DNA of 64,000 nt from Geosiphon pyriformis (GCA_016748015.1 JAAOMT010000483.1:62001-126000); one strand, 5' to 3'; positions 23,501-35,453 are shown, counted from the stretch's first letter. The notes: generated by a model from the letters alone, not told the origin. Numbers and translations are program-made.

Positions 23501-24927
23501 GTAAGAAATCTGACATATAGCATCTGTAAAGATAAATTCTGTGAAGATACGTACTACTTGGAAGGTTCCGCTTCGTTATATCCAATACTAAATCAAAATT
23601 TTGTATTTGGACCATAGCATTCATCAGACCAACTATCCAAAGGCCAATATTTTTAGCGTGAGGCATATGAAGCATATCAATCATTCGTTGTATAGCTTGA
23701 TCAAAGTGTAACTCTTGTTCCCGAGTGCTACCCTGCACAAAGGGCAAAATAGCTTTGCGGTTGTTAATAAATCATTCATCAAAAACAATTAAGGTCATGC
23801 ACATACCTGCTGTGTACTGTGTAGGCATTCGGCTGATTACCAATGCTAAGCAAGAGGAGCATTTGGTACCGGTTGACGAAAGCTTCAGGAATACTTGCAT
23901 AAGCGTGAATCGGATATTATCAGGGCTGAAATAGAAAAACTAATGTAAGAAATAATAAGATAAATTCTTGAATTTAAGGAATTCAAAATACCTACCTTTC
24001 TTGCCAATACTTTTCTATTATTTTAACGGAATCTTCGGCATAGTTTGATTCAGAATTTCCTAATTGATTTTCTGGTCGAATAGATAATCCAGTCACAAGT
24101 GCCTAATATTGCAAACTCATACTTAATATATTGAAGCTCGGAGAATAGAAATGATCAAGTTTTTCATAAAATGTATACCTCTAATACGATTGTGGAGTCT
24201 TTGGGAATCGTTGTAGGTAAAGCGTTAAACATGCTTATAAATAAATTTTGCCAATCAATCCTCGTCTTTGTAATTGGGAGATTTTGATTTACAATCGACT
24301 GTAATTGTTGATAGTCCTCTTCAACACTCGTGACATAATCCGGCATCTGCCCAATTCCTTGAATTTCATGATTAAAAATATTCCACAATTCTGCATAAAT
24401 TGAATTAAAATATAACTAAGAAAAAGATTTTTCTAATACCTTCTTTCTTGTATTTAACCACTATAATTATTGCTTTCAAATGTCTGTATAAAGAACTCTT
24501 CTGTGAAGACGCGTTTCAGGGATTAGTGGTTTTGAAATTGAAATTACTATATCTAGCTATTAGCTTACAATATCCGTGAGCAACCAATCTTTAATGACTT
24601 TTGAATTGAAATAATCGAAATAGTCTCGCTTGTAAGCCCGGGAAATCTTTTCAAGGATTAACTCGCCGGCATAAGCATTAATCGAAGGATTTTCCTATGT
24701 TCATAATATAAGATTATTTTCGTTTTATGGCTTTTTTATACTAGTTTTCATCGTCGAAATACCTCATAAAGAAATTTGTAACCACACTCGCACCACCTTT
24801 TGCGTTCGTTTTCGTTCAAGTTCCATTCTTTAGATTGAGACATCATTTGTGATAGGACTGTTTTTTTAGTTTTTTCTGGTAAATCAGCGGACAAGATCTT
24901 TAAGAAATTTTCTAATTCGCCTTCCAT
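20578..24927 (-). CDS. USP35/USP38-type ubiquitin C-terminal hydrolase
   Basis: A cysteine deubiquitinase of 952 residues in 22 exons: 24927-24763, 24694-24569, 24500-24440, 24390-24179, 24102-23996, 23925-23807, 23752-23555, 23480-23335, 23257-23138, 23063-22991, 22912-22800, 22737-22688, 22617-22521, 22435-22380, 22308-22104, 22024-21976, 21901-21786, 21710-21612, 21539-21459, 21387-21268, 21194-20834, 20762-20578. The N-terminal 450 residues are helical like the ARM-type region of USP35/38 (AIQRMIDMLHMPHAKNIGLW). The Cys box GLKNLGNTCFMNSVLQ spans exons 11-12, then DGRQQDSHEFL. Two CxxC pairs (CLSCG, CDTCRGH) form the zinc site. The His box is VVHSGYSAEYGHYYTY, and the end is DTPYLLFYKC. 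Acidic inserts, one with a tandem EEQDIY repeat, sit before the His box. It shares a 170-bp divergent promoter with the dioxygenase gene. Confidence 0.88.
21288..21357 (-). repeat. 18-bp coding tandem repeat in the deubiquitinase
   Basis: Four in-frame copies of an 18-base unit encode Glu-Glu-Gln-Asp-Ile-Tyr, the last one degenerate. They lie in the acidic insert between the zinc site and the His box, and are likely a surface loop of variable length. Confidence 0.85.
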
Positions 24928-25097
24928 CGGGACAGCATTAATATAAGAATCTAAAGGTTGTAGGGAAAAAAACGACCGGATATGAAGAAAAGATTTTATC
25001 GTTTGTCATTTAAGATGAAAATGATTACGACACTCCGAGAACCTGCATTACTTTTGATCACATTGTTGTAATCGAGATTAGACTTGTGAAAAAAATT
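24928..25097. promoter_or_regulatory. Divergent promoter, deubiquitinase / dioxygenase
   Basis: 170 bp separate two start codons pointing away from each other. No specific binding site was recognised. Confidence 0.5.
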
Positions 25098-26050
25098 ATG
25101 CGAGCCTATTTTTTTAACGACGATCAACATGACCCACGAGAGCCTCATGAGTATACCCCTTGCACACTGCTCACCCTCCAAGAGCTCTCACAGCTCGGAG
25201 TATTATATCAGCACATAGAAGTCAATGAAAATTACCAAAAAGAAATTGATAGGGTTTCTTCTGAGCGAAAATACAAGAATCGTGATATTGTAGGCTAAAG
25301 TCGGTTGATCTAAAAATCGGGTTTAAATTCACTCTTTTTCAACTGACATAGATCACTGTTTCAAAAGAGGGCCTCGGCGAATTATACGAGAGCAAGCTAA
25401 AAACCTTTTTTGAAGAGTATTTAATAATTCCATTCAAAAAGTATTTTTTTCTAAAAACCTTTTATAAAAAATTTTCCTAAATTGCGTTGTTATTCACATT
25501 TCAAAGGCATCTTCACGAAGACGAAGAAATACGTTACATTCTTGAGGGCAGTGGTTACTTTGATATTCGTGGTATGGTTTAATAGCATGATTCTAATTTC
25601 AACTGAAGCAGAGCTTAACTTTGTAAATTATAAGACCACCAGGATCTTTGGATTCGCATTGCTTTGGAACCTGGAGATTTAATTCTATTGGTACTATTTA
25701 GGAATTATTTTTATTTGTAAAAATTTATTATTCACTTTCATATTAAAATTGCTGTTATTTTTTGATACAGCCTGCTGGGATTTATCATCGATTTACCTTA
25801 GACAATAACAATTACATAAAAGCGATGCGTAAGTTTCACTTGAAATTTTTTTTATTACAAGAAAACTCATTGATGTTCTTGGGTGGTTTTTAGGTTTGTT
25901 CAAAGATGATCCTAAATGGACACCCATAAATCGTAAGATATTTCTTGAATGTTTTTTTTTCTAATTTCCAACAACTATTAAGTGTTTTTATGATTAGGTC
26001 CTGCTGATGATAATATTTATCGTATCGAATACTTGAAGTCAATAACTTAA
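25098..26050 (+). CDS. Acireductone dioxygenase
   Basis: The cupin enzyme of the methionine salvage pathway. With Fe it cleaves acireductone (1,2-dihydroxy-3-keto-5-methylthiopentene) with oxygen to the keto-acid precursor of methionine plus formate. It has 175 residues, the usual length, in seven exons: 25098-25289, 25352-25416, 25507-25571, 25635-25690, 25771-25828, 25894-25932, 25998-26050. The metal ligands are present: HLHEDEE gives His, His and Glu, and GIYHRFTLD gives the fourth, His. [15 protein letters not shown] and LALEPGD-like strands complete the barrel. The start ATG begins MRAYFFNDD, typical of the family. It converges on the Nudix gene with only 113 bp between stops. Confidence 0.93.
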
Positions 26051-26163
26051 GCTCAGAAATAGCATAAATTTTATGCTGGGATTTTTTTAATTCATTAAAA
26101 GTAAACACATCATTTGAATTAATTTGAGATATAACTCTCATTTTGATTTGAATTTTTCTTGAA

Positions 26164-27466
26164 TTATAACTTTTTTTCCAAAGAAATATTTTTTATTTTC
26201 TTCTTTTCGAGCTCAAAATAAAAACGGTGTCGAAGATTGGGTTTTGTTGCTTTATCTTCCGAAGTAGTAGTCGAATGTTCCATGTCACCAGGCAAAGCGC
26301 CAAATAATTTGTTTGTCTCTTTATCTCGCACAAATTCTGGAATCATAGGAATCACTTTTCTTGAATTGGTGCAAGTACTCAATAGTAGATCCTGTAATTT
26401 CTTATAAGAGGTAAGCTCATTCAGAATGTACCACTGTGGAGGAAAAAGATGAATTTGGTCCTTCTGATAAGCTTCTATAGCTTCACCAGGCGTAAACCAA
26501 TCCAGCTGGATTGTTTCCTTGGTGTCTACCCCTATATGGTTATGAACAATCCTTTCAAGAGCACTTTCATCATTTTTAGTTTCATGAATTACATCAGGGA
26601 GAGCGGTAAGGTAAAAAATTGTATCATAACGTTTTTTTTCCGTAACTGGAGTTACCCAATTGGAAAAGAAATAAAGATCATGGACAGCTGGATTCGTGTC
26701 ATAATTTTTGCACATCAAAAAAAAATTCTGAACATTGGAATGAATCTAGTTTAAAGAATTTTTTTACTAAGTAATACCATGAAGCATTGGGAAAACTTCA
26801 AAGTAACCATACCTTTTCTCGCCAAAATTTGGATTCTTCCTCACTCCAGGTTGGAATTGGTTTCGAAATTAATAGGCCGCTCTCTTCAAAAGTTTCACGA
26901 ATAGCACAAATCTTATGTGCCAGTGAATGTAGCTTTTGTCCCTCGAGTGAATTTGATTCTTGATTCCTGCTTTTTCAAGCCAACCACAATTAACACGATG
27001 TTATTATTCTCGGGAAATAAATTGTTTCGAGAAACAAGCTCAATAAGATTATCAGAGATTTCTCACTTGTCCTGTAACCCATAAATCATTTCCCATTTCA
27101 CTGAAGTATCGCTTGGATCAAGATAACCGCCTGAGATCCAGATGGAATAAGATGTTGGAAGTACAAAAGAATAAATCCCTCATTTTTGAATTTTCTTACC
27201 TGGAAAGACATGGGCATCAAAGAAGGATCCTGTTCCATTTCTTTTTGGATATTAAAAAAATATCATAAAATTTTTCTTAAAATCTTTCAAGCTGAGAACA
27301 TGAGTCTAATCTAACCTAATACTCGATCTTGAGATTATCAAAGAACAGTTATTGAATCAACCTTTTTAGCATCAAGATTTTATAATCGAACCCATTCTTC
27401 ACTTTGACTTTATGTGAAATTAAAGCATCTTTGGAGTTAGTCCTAATGGGGGCCAAGACGATGAGG
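26164..27466 (-). CDS. NUDT19-like Nudix hydrolase (5' end unresolved)
   Basis: Probable acyl-CoA diphosphatase. Exons: 27466-27362, 27240-27200, 27130-27067, 26966-26813, 26745-26164. The N-terminal strand SLIVLAPI leads to SFFDAHVFPGGYLDPSD, the NUDT19/NUDT7 signature before the Nudix box. The Nudix helix is IRETFEESGLL (REx2EE, metal-binding). SNWVTP and RYDTIFYL, then PPQWY, match NUDT19. The first exon shown starts inside a codon after an acceptor AG at 27,467-27,468, and the frame upstream is stopped, so a 5' exon with the start codon is missing from my model. An ATG at about 27,590 gave the wrong phase. The protein ends in Lys-Lys-Leu, a weak match to a peroxisomal PTS1, which would suit an enzyme of this family. 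Confidence 0.82.
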
Positions 27467-28615
27467 CTTTTTGAATGTGGTGATTAGGTTTAAACGGTCA
27501 GATTTTATCGTAATCTAAGAATCCCAGAATAGTTTTTCAAGTCCCAATCATCAATTACCTGGCTGATTTTCGCAACTCATTACCAGCAGTGGTTTGGAAA
27601 CTAATGGGTCCTTTAAATTTTTTTTTATAGGATAAAAAGTTGATAATATATCGCTGTTCATTTGATTATAGGATTGATGCTGTATATTTTTCATACTAAG
27701 TTTTAATTATTTTATCATTTCCACCTACGATGATTATTGAAGGCGACAAGAAAACTAATAGTCGGCCGGAAAAGTTTGGGAAACATGATCAATCATTAAA
27801 ATAAACATAAAAATTAAAATATCTCATAATTTTTATTAGCATGTTATTTTAAATTTTGATAATTAAGTTGTGTTTTCTTGATTTCATGCATTTCAGCAGA
27901 TTTGAAACACATTTTTCCTTATTTATGTGGATTCGTGTTTATTTAACTAATAATTAGTAAAAAACAAAAAAATTGTCATCTTTTCTGTTAACAAAATACA
28001 AGTACTTTAATAATAATAATAATAATAAATTGTTATAACAAAGTAAGGTTCTTCTACTATCTATTTTAGATATAACAAAGGCAACTATATACGTAAATCA
28101 TGCGATTTCAACACATAACCAGCCACCTTATAATAATTTATTATTAATATATTATGTAATTTTAATTATAATTGTCAATATTAAAAATTAATTAAATTAA
28201 AACCATTTCAAAAATAATTTTTTGATTTTTACTTTTACTATTTTATTATTAATGAACTCAAATAATTTTATAAAAAGTTAAATATATTTATTAATCTTAA
28301 ATATTGTTTTATACAAAATTATATTTAAATCAAAGCTTTTATTCAAAATTTTTATTTGTTATTTTAATTTTACTTTATTATTTAATAAGTTTAATTATCA
28401 AACTTATTAAATTTTAATCAATTCTGAAACTTAAAGAATTTTTTATAAAAATGACTATTCTCTTTATTATTATGTCAACAAAAATTATAAATTATTATTT
28501 AATCCAATTCAATATTGGTTATTTAAGTTATTGATTAATAGTTTAAATTTAAAGCTAGATTTTCTATTTTGAAATATATATTTTAATTTTAAATCGTTAT
28601 TATATGATTTTACAC

Positions 28616-28648
<33 letters not shown>

Positions 28649-28828
28649 ATTTTGTGTTACAGATTATTTTGTCAATCCCGTTTTTGGCAAATTAAAACAA
28701 CGTTTGATGCATGTTTAGCGATCAATTGATTTTACAGGTTTATCAAAAATCCAATTTTTCTTCATTATGGGGTTCCTGCACCCCCAATTTATTGCTCGTC
28801 AGTTTCTGCAACACCACAAACTTATTCA
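27467..28828. other. Intergenic, AT-rich
   Basis: It should contain the unresolved 5' exon and promoter of the Nudix gene on the left and the promoter of the UPRT gene on the right. (TAA)n at about 28,012-28,028 and (ATT)n at 28,616-28,647 are the only clear patterns. Confidence 0.6.
28616..28647. repeat. (ATT)n microsatellite
   Basis: About ten ATT units, 180 bp upstream of the UPRT start codon. Confidence 0.9.
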
Positions 28829-29791
28829 ATGGCGGCTAACATTCACGAATCCCGTCACCCTCTTATTGCTCATAAGATTTCTATTCTTCGTAACAGGAAT
28901 ACCAAGCCTAAGCAAGTGAGGGATTTATTGCACGAAATCGGGCAGCTGCTGGCCTATGAAGCAACTGCTGATTTGCCGACCAAACAAACGGTCACTGTAG
29001 GTTTATAGAGTCACTTTGAGCACCTTATGTGTGTATATTAAAGCTTTTTAATAAAACTTTTTTCTACTTTTATCCAAAAATTTACAGCAAGAGAGTCCGC
29101 TAAATTCATATATAGCTACTGAATTAGATGGGAAAATAGGTCTCATTCCTATACTCAGGTCGGGTCTTAGTTTCGTCAATGGTTGGTTTCTCCCTAATCA
29201 TAAATGACTCTGTTCTTCCATTTTTTTCTGTTATTTCTAATGACGTTGAAATAGCCTTAGAAAGCCTCATTCCCTCGGCACGAATATTACATCTGGGAAT
29301 ATTTAGAGAAAAGGTATCCCTACAACCCGTAGAATATTACAACAAGCTTCCCGCTGTCCCCAATGTAGATCAAGTAATTGTTCTTGAACCAATGATTGCT
29401 ACGGGAGGTACAGCCGTAGCTGCTGTAGCTATTCTTAAAGACTGGGGGATAAAAAGCAAAATCAAGTTTATCACGGTGTGCGCTTCGCGCCAGGTAACTC
29501 AAAATACATTTTGTAATGCCAAAATTAAGATGAAAATAGTGATTCAGTTAGGTTTTAAGTCAATAAAATTTTTTATACCAGGGTCTTGAGAAACTTCTAG
29601 CGATCCATCCAGATGTCGAGGTATTTGTTGGTGTTGTTGATGGTGGGTTGAATGAACACGGCTATATTGTTCCCGGGCTAGGTTTGTCACCAAATGCTTG
29701 TAAAACTTCTTATTTGCTAGGTTGAAGCTTAAAATTTTTTGAAATTTCAGGGGACGCGGGTGATAGATTATATGACACTTTGCAGGATTAA
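28829..29791 (+). CDS. Uracil phosphoribosyltransferase (bacterial-type, urg2/URC6-like)
   Basis: It converts uracil and PRPP to UMP. 213 residues, close to bacterial Upp, in five exons: 28829-28996, 29088-29181, 29255-29493, 29582-29681, 29751-29791. The family landmarks are in order: [56 protein letters not shown], the PRPP loop [15 protein letters not shown], and the uracil-binding end [17 protein letters not shown]. Many family members have Asp where this has Glu in EPMIATGG. The start [12 protein letters not shown] leaves only a short N-terminus. In fungi such genes belong to the URC/urg uracil-degradation set, and a second member of that set lies at 32,879-34,988. It converges on SRP19. 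Confidence 0.92.
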
Positions 29792-30096
29792 CGATATTAC
29801 TAGTTTTCTTTTCAAGTCGGTAAAATTTCATTTAGATATGAGGGTTAGATGTGTTAAATATTATTAGGTTGATTTTCCAAATGCCAATTAAAATAATGTA
29901 ATTTAGTTATATAATTTAATTATAATGAAAATCGGGTCAGTTACAAAACTTGAAAATCTCGGATAAGTAAGACTCGTGGAAACTTTCACATTATTCACCC
30001 TGGAAAAAATCATTCTCTCCATATTAATTTCTTTTGACTAATTTCATTTGAAAAACCAGGAATTAGTTTATAAAAATTGAATATTTCTAAATATAT

Positions 30097-30912
30097 TCAT
30101 TTCCTTCCTTTCCTCCCTTTCTTTTTTGTGACGGAAGCTGAAGAACTTGAAGTATTACTAACAGCTGCGGTACTTGAGGCCGATGAAGCTGCAGTGGTGA
30201 CGGGGCCCCCTCCGCTTCCTCCACCACCATCCTTTAGGGCCCCCGAAAAAACAGCGGGTGAATTTTTCGGTGGAAACTCTTGCTTATTCTTTGCTTGAAT
30301 AGCTGGCATCAAAGCATTTACTCTTTTTATGAGTTCTTTCCCTATAATACCCAATTAAACCGTATGACTTTTATAATTTAGGATTCAAAAAAAAAACATA
30401 CAAATACAAACTCACGTGTCGGAATCAATTGATCAGCGAGTACTTCCCTAATTTTTAAACCAACACGTACTCGTCCGGGATTCTGCCAATCACGAGGATA
30501 AGTCTTTTGAGGCTTTGTAAATAGTGTGTCAGTATTCAGATTGCGGCAAGATAGCAAAAACGGACAATAATTTACCTCATACAATAATGATAGACCTAAC
30601 TCTTTCACCGCTTCTGCGAGGTCCTTTGCAAGGGGATTTGGAACGGCTTGCTCACGAATAACTCTACGTCCTTGTTGGACAGTTTTCGTTGAATCAAAAT
30701 ATGCCGGATATAAACATACCCAACTACGTTGTCATATCCAAGGTTAAAAATTGATTCCTTTCCACTTGGCAATTTCTAAGTCAAACAAAAACTTGAGACC
30801 GTGAATGGTTACGTTACGATTTGTATTGGCTATCGTCTTCTACTGGTATAAAAGACATGGCTGGAAGAACGCTGTTCGGTGGGAGGAGATAATCTGGTGG
30901 ATCTTCATTCAT
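30097..30912 (-). CDS. Signal recognition particle 19 kDa protein
   Basis: It binds SRP RNA tetraloops and is needed for assembly of SRP54 onto the particle, which targets secretory proteins to the ER. 194 residues in four exons: 30912-30818, 30723-30576, 30512-30416, 30341-30097. The core motif SWVCLYPAYFDS, then QQGRRVIREQAVPNP, and the RNA-contact stretch YPRDWQNPGRVRVGLK are diagnostic. The C-terminus is a Gly-rich and Ser/Ala-rich linker ending in a basic tail (TKKKGRKGRK), as in other SRP19 proteins. Yeast Sec65 is the larger equivalent. It shares a 276-bp divergent promoter with the Nop15-like gene. Confidence 0.92.
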
Positions 30913-31188
30913 ATCAACTGTTAACCGTTTTTCGTTTGTACCATTGGATATGATTAAAATTCCTAATGCAAGTATTCCCTCTCACGTGCCATCACGCATG
31001 TATTACGGTAATATTAATAAAAAAATTAGCCCACAGATCATTCTAGAGCACGTTTCCGAAAAAGGAGGATCAATTCAGTCATGGCACGTGAAGTTAAACA
31101 TTTGATTGGTTAATTTATAATCAGTCATTGGGAATTTTAATCGTGCAAAATCTATAGCTCGATTTATCAAGAAAAAAACCTCGATTCA
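30913..31188. promoter_or_regulatory. Divergent promoter with two CACGTG boxes
   Basis: It lies between the SRP19 and Nop15-like start codons. Perfect CACGTG palindromes occur at 30,983-30,988 and 31,085-31,090, and a half-site GCACGT lies at about 31,050. CACGTG is the classical site of bHLH factors such as Cbf1 or Pho4; use here is inference. Confidence 0.55.
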
Positions 31189-32341
31189 ATGTCATTATCC
31201 ACTAATCAAAAAGACGAAAACCTTAATGAAGATACAGAAACCCAGGGACTGGCGGGAGGCTCTCGTGTCAAAATTTTTCGAAGTGGAGCTGAAAGTAGTA
31301 GTGAAGGAGAGGATAGCTCAGACGAACATGATAGTAATCCAGAGGATCCTTTTGCTGGAAACCATCCAGTGATTCCCTTAGATCCCAAGGATAAAAATTT
31401 TAAACGTTTAGAATCTCTCAAAACAAAGGTATAATAACATTTTTTCACGTTTTTGAATTTACACCTGCACACAATCCACATTCTAATTTGATTTTACCCT
31501 CATCAATTTATCTTAAGCAAACGGAATCCAAACGAGGTGTGGTGTACCTCGGCAGAATCCCACATGGCTTTTATGAAGAAGAGATGCGAGCCTACTTTAA
31601 GCAATTTGGAAAAATTACGCATTTAAGATTGTCTCGTAATAAAAAGGTATTTATGAGCTTTCGAAAACTCATTCACCTTTTTTCACATGACTTGATTATT
31701 ATTTACAATTTTCCAATCCTATATGTATATTTCAACCTATCAAAGACTGGCAAGTCAAAGCATTACGCTTTTATTGAATTTGCTTCTGAAGAAGTGGCTC
31801 AAATTGTCGCTGAGACAATGGACAATTATCTTTTATATGAAAGCTTGCTTCAATGTAAGGTCAATTGGTCGAGGGATTCGTCTTGCACAAAAGTTTATTA
31901 TTCTTTTATTTTATTTTCAATTCATTCCAGGCAAACTTGTACCCCAGGATAGGATTCATGAGAATCTATGGATTGGCGCCAACAAAAAATTCGTACCCAC
32001 AAATTATATAAAAAAAGAGGCGGAAAAATATAATAGAAAGAGGACACCCGAGGAGAGGATCCAACAAAATAAGCGACTGATTGGAAAAGATGCGAAAAGG
32101 AGAAAGAGATTACAAGATTTTGGCATTGAATACGATTTTCCGGGCTATGTAAGCTCAATTTAGATGTTCAATAAATATCACGAATACAACTAAATTAAAA
32201 TTGCAAAATCCCCTTTTTCAGAAATTGATACACCGTCGTAATTCCAAGGGTATACACGGTAAACATACAGTTTATGAATCGGGAACTGATTCAGAATCTG
32301 GCTTGCAATCTATATCTGATGCTGAAAGCAATAGATTATAA
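31189..32341 (+). CDS. Nop15/NIFK-like nucleolar RRM protein
   Basis: Probable 60S ribosome biogenesis factor that binds pre-rRNA near ITS2. 271 residues in five exons: 31189-31428, 31518-31646, 31746-31854, 31931-32148, 32222-32341. An acidic, Ser-rich N-terminus is followed by one RRM: RNP2 is [14 protein letters not shown]1 is [12 protein letters not shown], and the helix [20 protein letters not shown] lies between. After the RRM the segment [20 protein letters not shown] is characteristic of Nop15/NIFK. A basic region ([21 protein letters not shown]) and a short tail follow. The introns fall at the same kind of place between RNP2 and RNP1 as is common for this family. Confidence 0.9.
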
Positions 32342-32878
32342 AAGTCATTAAAGGAATTAAAGTTCTTAAGTGATCTTGATAAAAAGAAAATATACTAGAG
32401 CTGAAAATTTGATAACATTTAAATTTGAGAACAGGAGTGTTTAAAGATCACAAAAATTTCGGGTTTGTGAATTTTTCTATTACAACTTCTTGAAAATTAG
32501 GACGGATGGATTAAAAAAAATTTATTGTTTTAATTTTCAGCCAGTCAATATTTTTAACGTTGCTTTAATGTGTAATTCATTTATGTGTTTAATTTTAAAA
32601 TTTATTCGTAATGATTTGTGCTAATTTGATAGATAGATTTAAATTTTATTAATTTGCACATGTTTAGCTTTTATTACAATAATTATTTTATTTTCAAGTT
32701 TTTTTTAACAATAATGGTTTATTTTATTTTTTGCTTGTGCGAGTGTGGTCCAATCATTTTCATCTAATTGTAATCTGGATACTCATAAAATTAACCGGAT
32801 TGATTTTAGCGTTCCCTTAAATTTGGACTTGCAAGGAAGTCGTCCACGAAATTATCCTTTTTCTCCACAACTTGTAAA
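32342..32878. other. Intergenic 537 bp
   Basis: 3' flank of the Nop15-like gene and promoter of the next gene. AT-rich, with no motif I can support. Confidence 0.6.
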
Positions 32879-34988
32879 ATGGCTGAATCACTCGAAACAA
32901 CGGCTTTGCTCAAGAAAATTCTTGACTCGATAGAAACCTTAAAAGAAGATCAAAATTTATTAGCCACCAGGGTAAACTTTGCATTTTCATGAATAAGGTT
33001 TTTTATTCTGAATTTTTGCTTGCTCAAGCGAAAACGGTAAAATTATCTTTGAGCAATTGGCAGCTTGAGTTTATTTTAAAAGTTCATCCAACGGTCAATT
33101 TTCCTTTTTTTTTCTCTGTTAGCTCGATAAATTTCAAATGGAAAATATCAAAGAATTAAAAAAATTGCAAGATCGCCTGATCCCAACTACCAGCGTAGCA
33201 ACCATTACCACGGTTCTTGATAATAGTAACATCAATGAGGGTATTTCATCTTGAGTAAAGCTTATTACTATTTCTTATCGAAACTGATTCACTTTATTGA
33301 TTAGGTAAAGTCAGCACTACTTTTACTGCTGAGGCAGAATCCTCGCCATCAAAAAAGATGGCTACTTCTTCAACCGAAATTAAAAAATCATCACTATTAT
33401 ACAATGATCGCGTCATCTTAACTAGTAAGTGAGAAAAATGTCTGAAATTAGATATTTGGGTACTGTTAATAAAATTTATATCGAACTTAGCTTACCCTGG
33501 GCAGTTTGGAATAAAGCCCGTTCTTTTGAGGTGGGGTGAATTCAATCCAAATATCCGTGGACCTATACTTGCCTCAAGGCACCCAACAAGTATCAAAGTT
33601 CGGTAAGTTACAAAGATTCATTTAAATTAAAATGATCCTAAATTCAATATTTCAATACACAGAAATGCCATTGGAGCTTATGGAGGATCATACTGTGTCT
33701 ATCGTGCTCTGGCTGTGGCAATGGGTGCTCTTGATCCTAATCATAGACCTGATTTTAAAAATACCGAGCCAACTGTAACAATTGGACCTCATCCGCAATG
33801 GGGAAGCCCAAAAATTGTATCATTTGATCCTTTTGGCCATATAACTACATCTGTATTTCACAAATATCTTGAGGAAGGGTTAGATATTCGTCCGACCATT
33901 GCTATTACTAAGGCCCATATGCAACTGGCAGAAATTGAAAAATCTGTTGAGCAAGGGCGTTTAACAGTGGATGGAACGATTGTTTTAAATAAAACTGGTG
34001 AATTGAGTGTTGTAAAAGCAGCTGTAGAGCCTGTTTGGTATTTACCTGGCGTAGCTGCACGATTTGGAATTAACGAAGGCTTACTTCGTCGTGCATTGTT
34101 TGAGGACACGGGTGGCATGTATCCTGAATTGATTACTCGGCCCGATCTTAAAATCTTCTTGCCCCCAATTGGTGGATTGACTGTGTATATTTTTGGAAAC
34201 CCCGATTATGTATCTGATCCAAATAAAAGGCTCACTGTACGCGTTCATGATGAGTGTAATGGTTCCGATGTTTTCGGCTCAGATATTTGTACATGTCGAC
34301 CTTATTTAATATTTGGCATGGAGGAATGCGTCAAGGAGGCTCAGAATGGGGGGGCTGGGATCATTGTCTATTGTAAGCTAATATATAGTCAAAATTTCTT
34401 GGTTTTACATAAATCATATTTATTGGGTAAGAATGAATCTATGGTAATTAGTTCGAAAAGAAGGTCGCGCGTTGGGAGAGGTAACAAAATATCTTGTTTA
34501 TAACGCTCGGAAACGTTCTGTTGGAGGTGATACGGCAGATAATTATTTTCTGCGTACTGGTATGTATTAGGTGTCTTTTTAAGTTTGAGGAACAAAATAA
34601 AATTGATTGGGCGCGTTTACTTTTACGTTTTAGCATCAATAGAAAAATTTCCCTTTATTATGAATTTAAAATCTTTCTTTTTGCAGAGAACGTTGCCGGT
34701 GTTAAGGATATGCGATTCCAAGCACTGATGCCTGACGTTTTACATTGGCTCGGGATCACAAAGATTGATCGAATGATGTCGATGTCCAACATGAAATATG
34801 ACGCGATAGTTAACTCTGGGATCCCTATCTTGGAACGAGTGCCTATCCCGGATGAATTGATCCCTCCTGACTCACGAGTGGAGATTGATGCAAAAATTGC
34901 TGACGGCTATTTCAGTACCGGAAAGATTCCTACTAAAGAAGAATTAACACAAGTTCGCGGCAGGGTTTGGGATGATATTCAACATTGA
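32879..34988 (+). CDS. GTP cyclohydrolase II-like protein (URC1/urg1 type)
   Basis: 520 residues in seven exons: 32879-32971, 33123-33240, 33305-33424, 33491-33602, 33663-34372, 34452-34559, 34687-34988. The GTP cyclohydrolase II fold is in the C-terminal half. The zinc ligands are seen in VHDECNGSDVFGSDICTC (three Cys), followed by RKEGRALGEVTKYLVYN, the substrate-binding Arg/Glu stretch, and NYFLRTENVAGVKDMRFQAL. In contrast to riboflavin-pathway RibA, it has a long N-terminal domain (YPGQFGIKPVLLRWGEFNPN, then RNAIGAYGGSYCVYRALAVA) typical of fungal URC1/urg1, which is required for uracil catabolism and whose reaction is not settled. A short coiled N-terminus (exons 1-3) precedes it. The partner gene UPRT lies 3 kb upstream on the same strand. 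Confidence 0.88.
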
Positions 34989-35453
34989 CGATTGTTGTGT
35001 TCTGATGCTTATCGGATCCATCTAGCTATAATTAGAGTTATATGAGTTTTCGGCCCAATATTTCTTATACCCCGATTGTGAAAGAGTAAGTTCTTTTTCA
35101 AATTATAGATTTAAGTGAAAAACCTTTGCCATTTTAACTCGTTTTATCTTTGTATAATTAATGTTTACATTATCAATGAACCGCATCTAATTACGATTTG
35201 GAGAAACGTTTACAGATAAACAAAGGATTGTATCGGTAATAGGAAATTTTGCTCAAAAATTGATCAACATTTTATAAAGCACTAATGTTTCAAGAGTTTA
35301 CAGTTATTGTAGGAGATTAAACTACATCAATAAAAAAAATTTACCCTATAGAATTATCGAAAATCTAATTTAATAAAATAGTACAGTAAAAATGTATTGT
35401 ACAATCTTTTTCATAATTTATTATTTGGTTTTTAATCAAATAAGAACAAAGAC
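34989..35453. other. Convergent intergenic 465 bp
   Basis: 3' flanks of the cyclohydrolase-like gene and the dehydrogenase gene. A short open start at 35,042 ending in a good GTAAGT donor was seen but could not be joined to any gene. Confidence 0.55.

Noticed and set aside
35042-35088. Short plus-strand start codon frame ending in GTAAGT
   Set aside because: It looks like a first exon, but no following exon could be joined with confidence. It lies 50 bp after a stop codon and may be 3' UTR.
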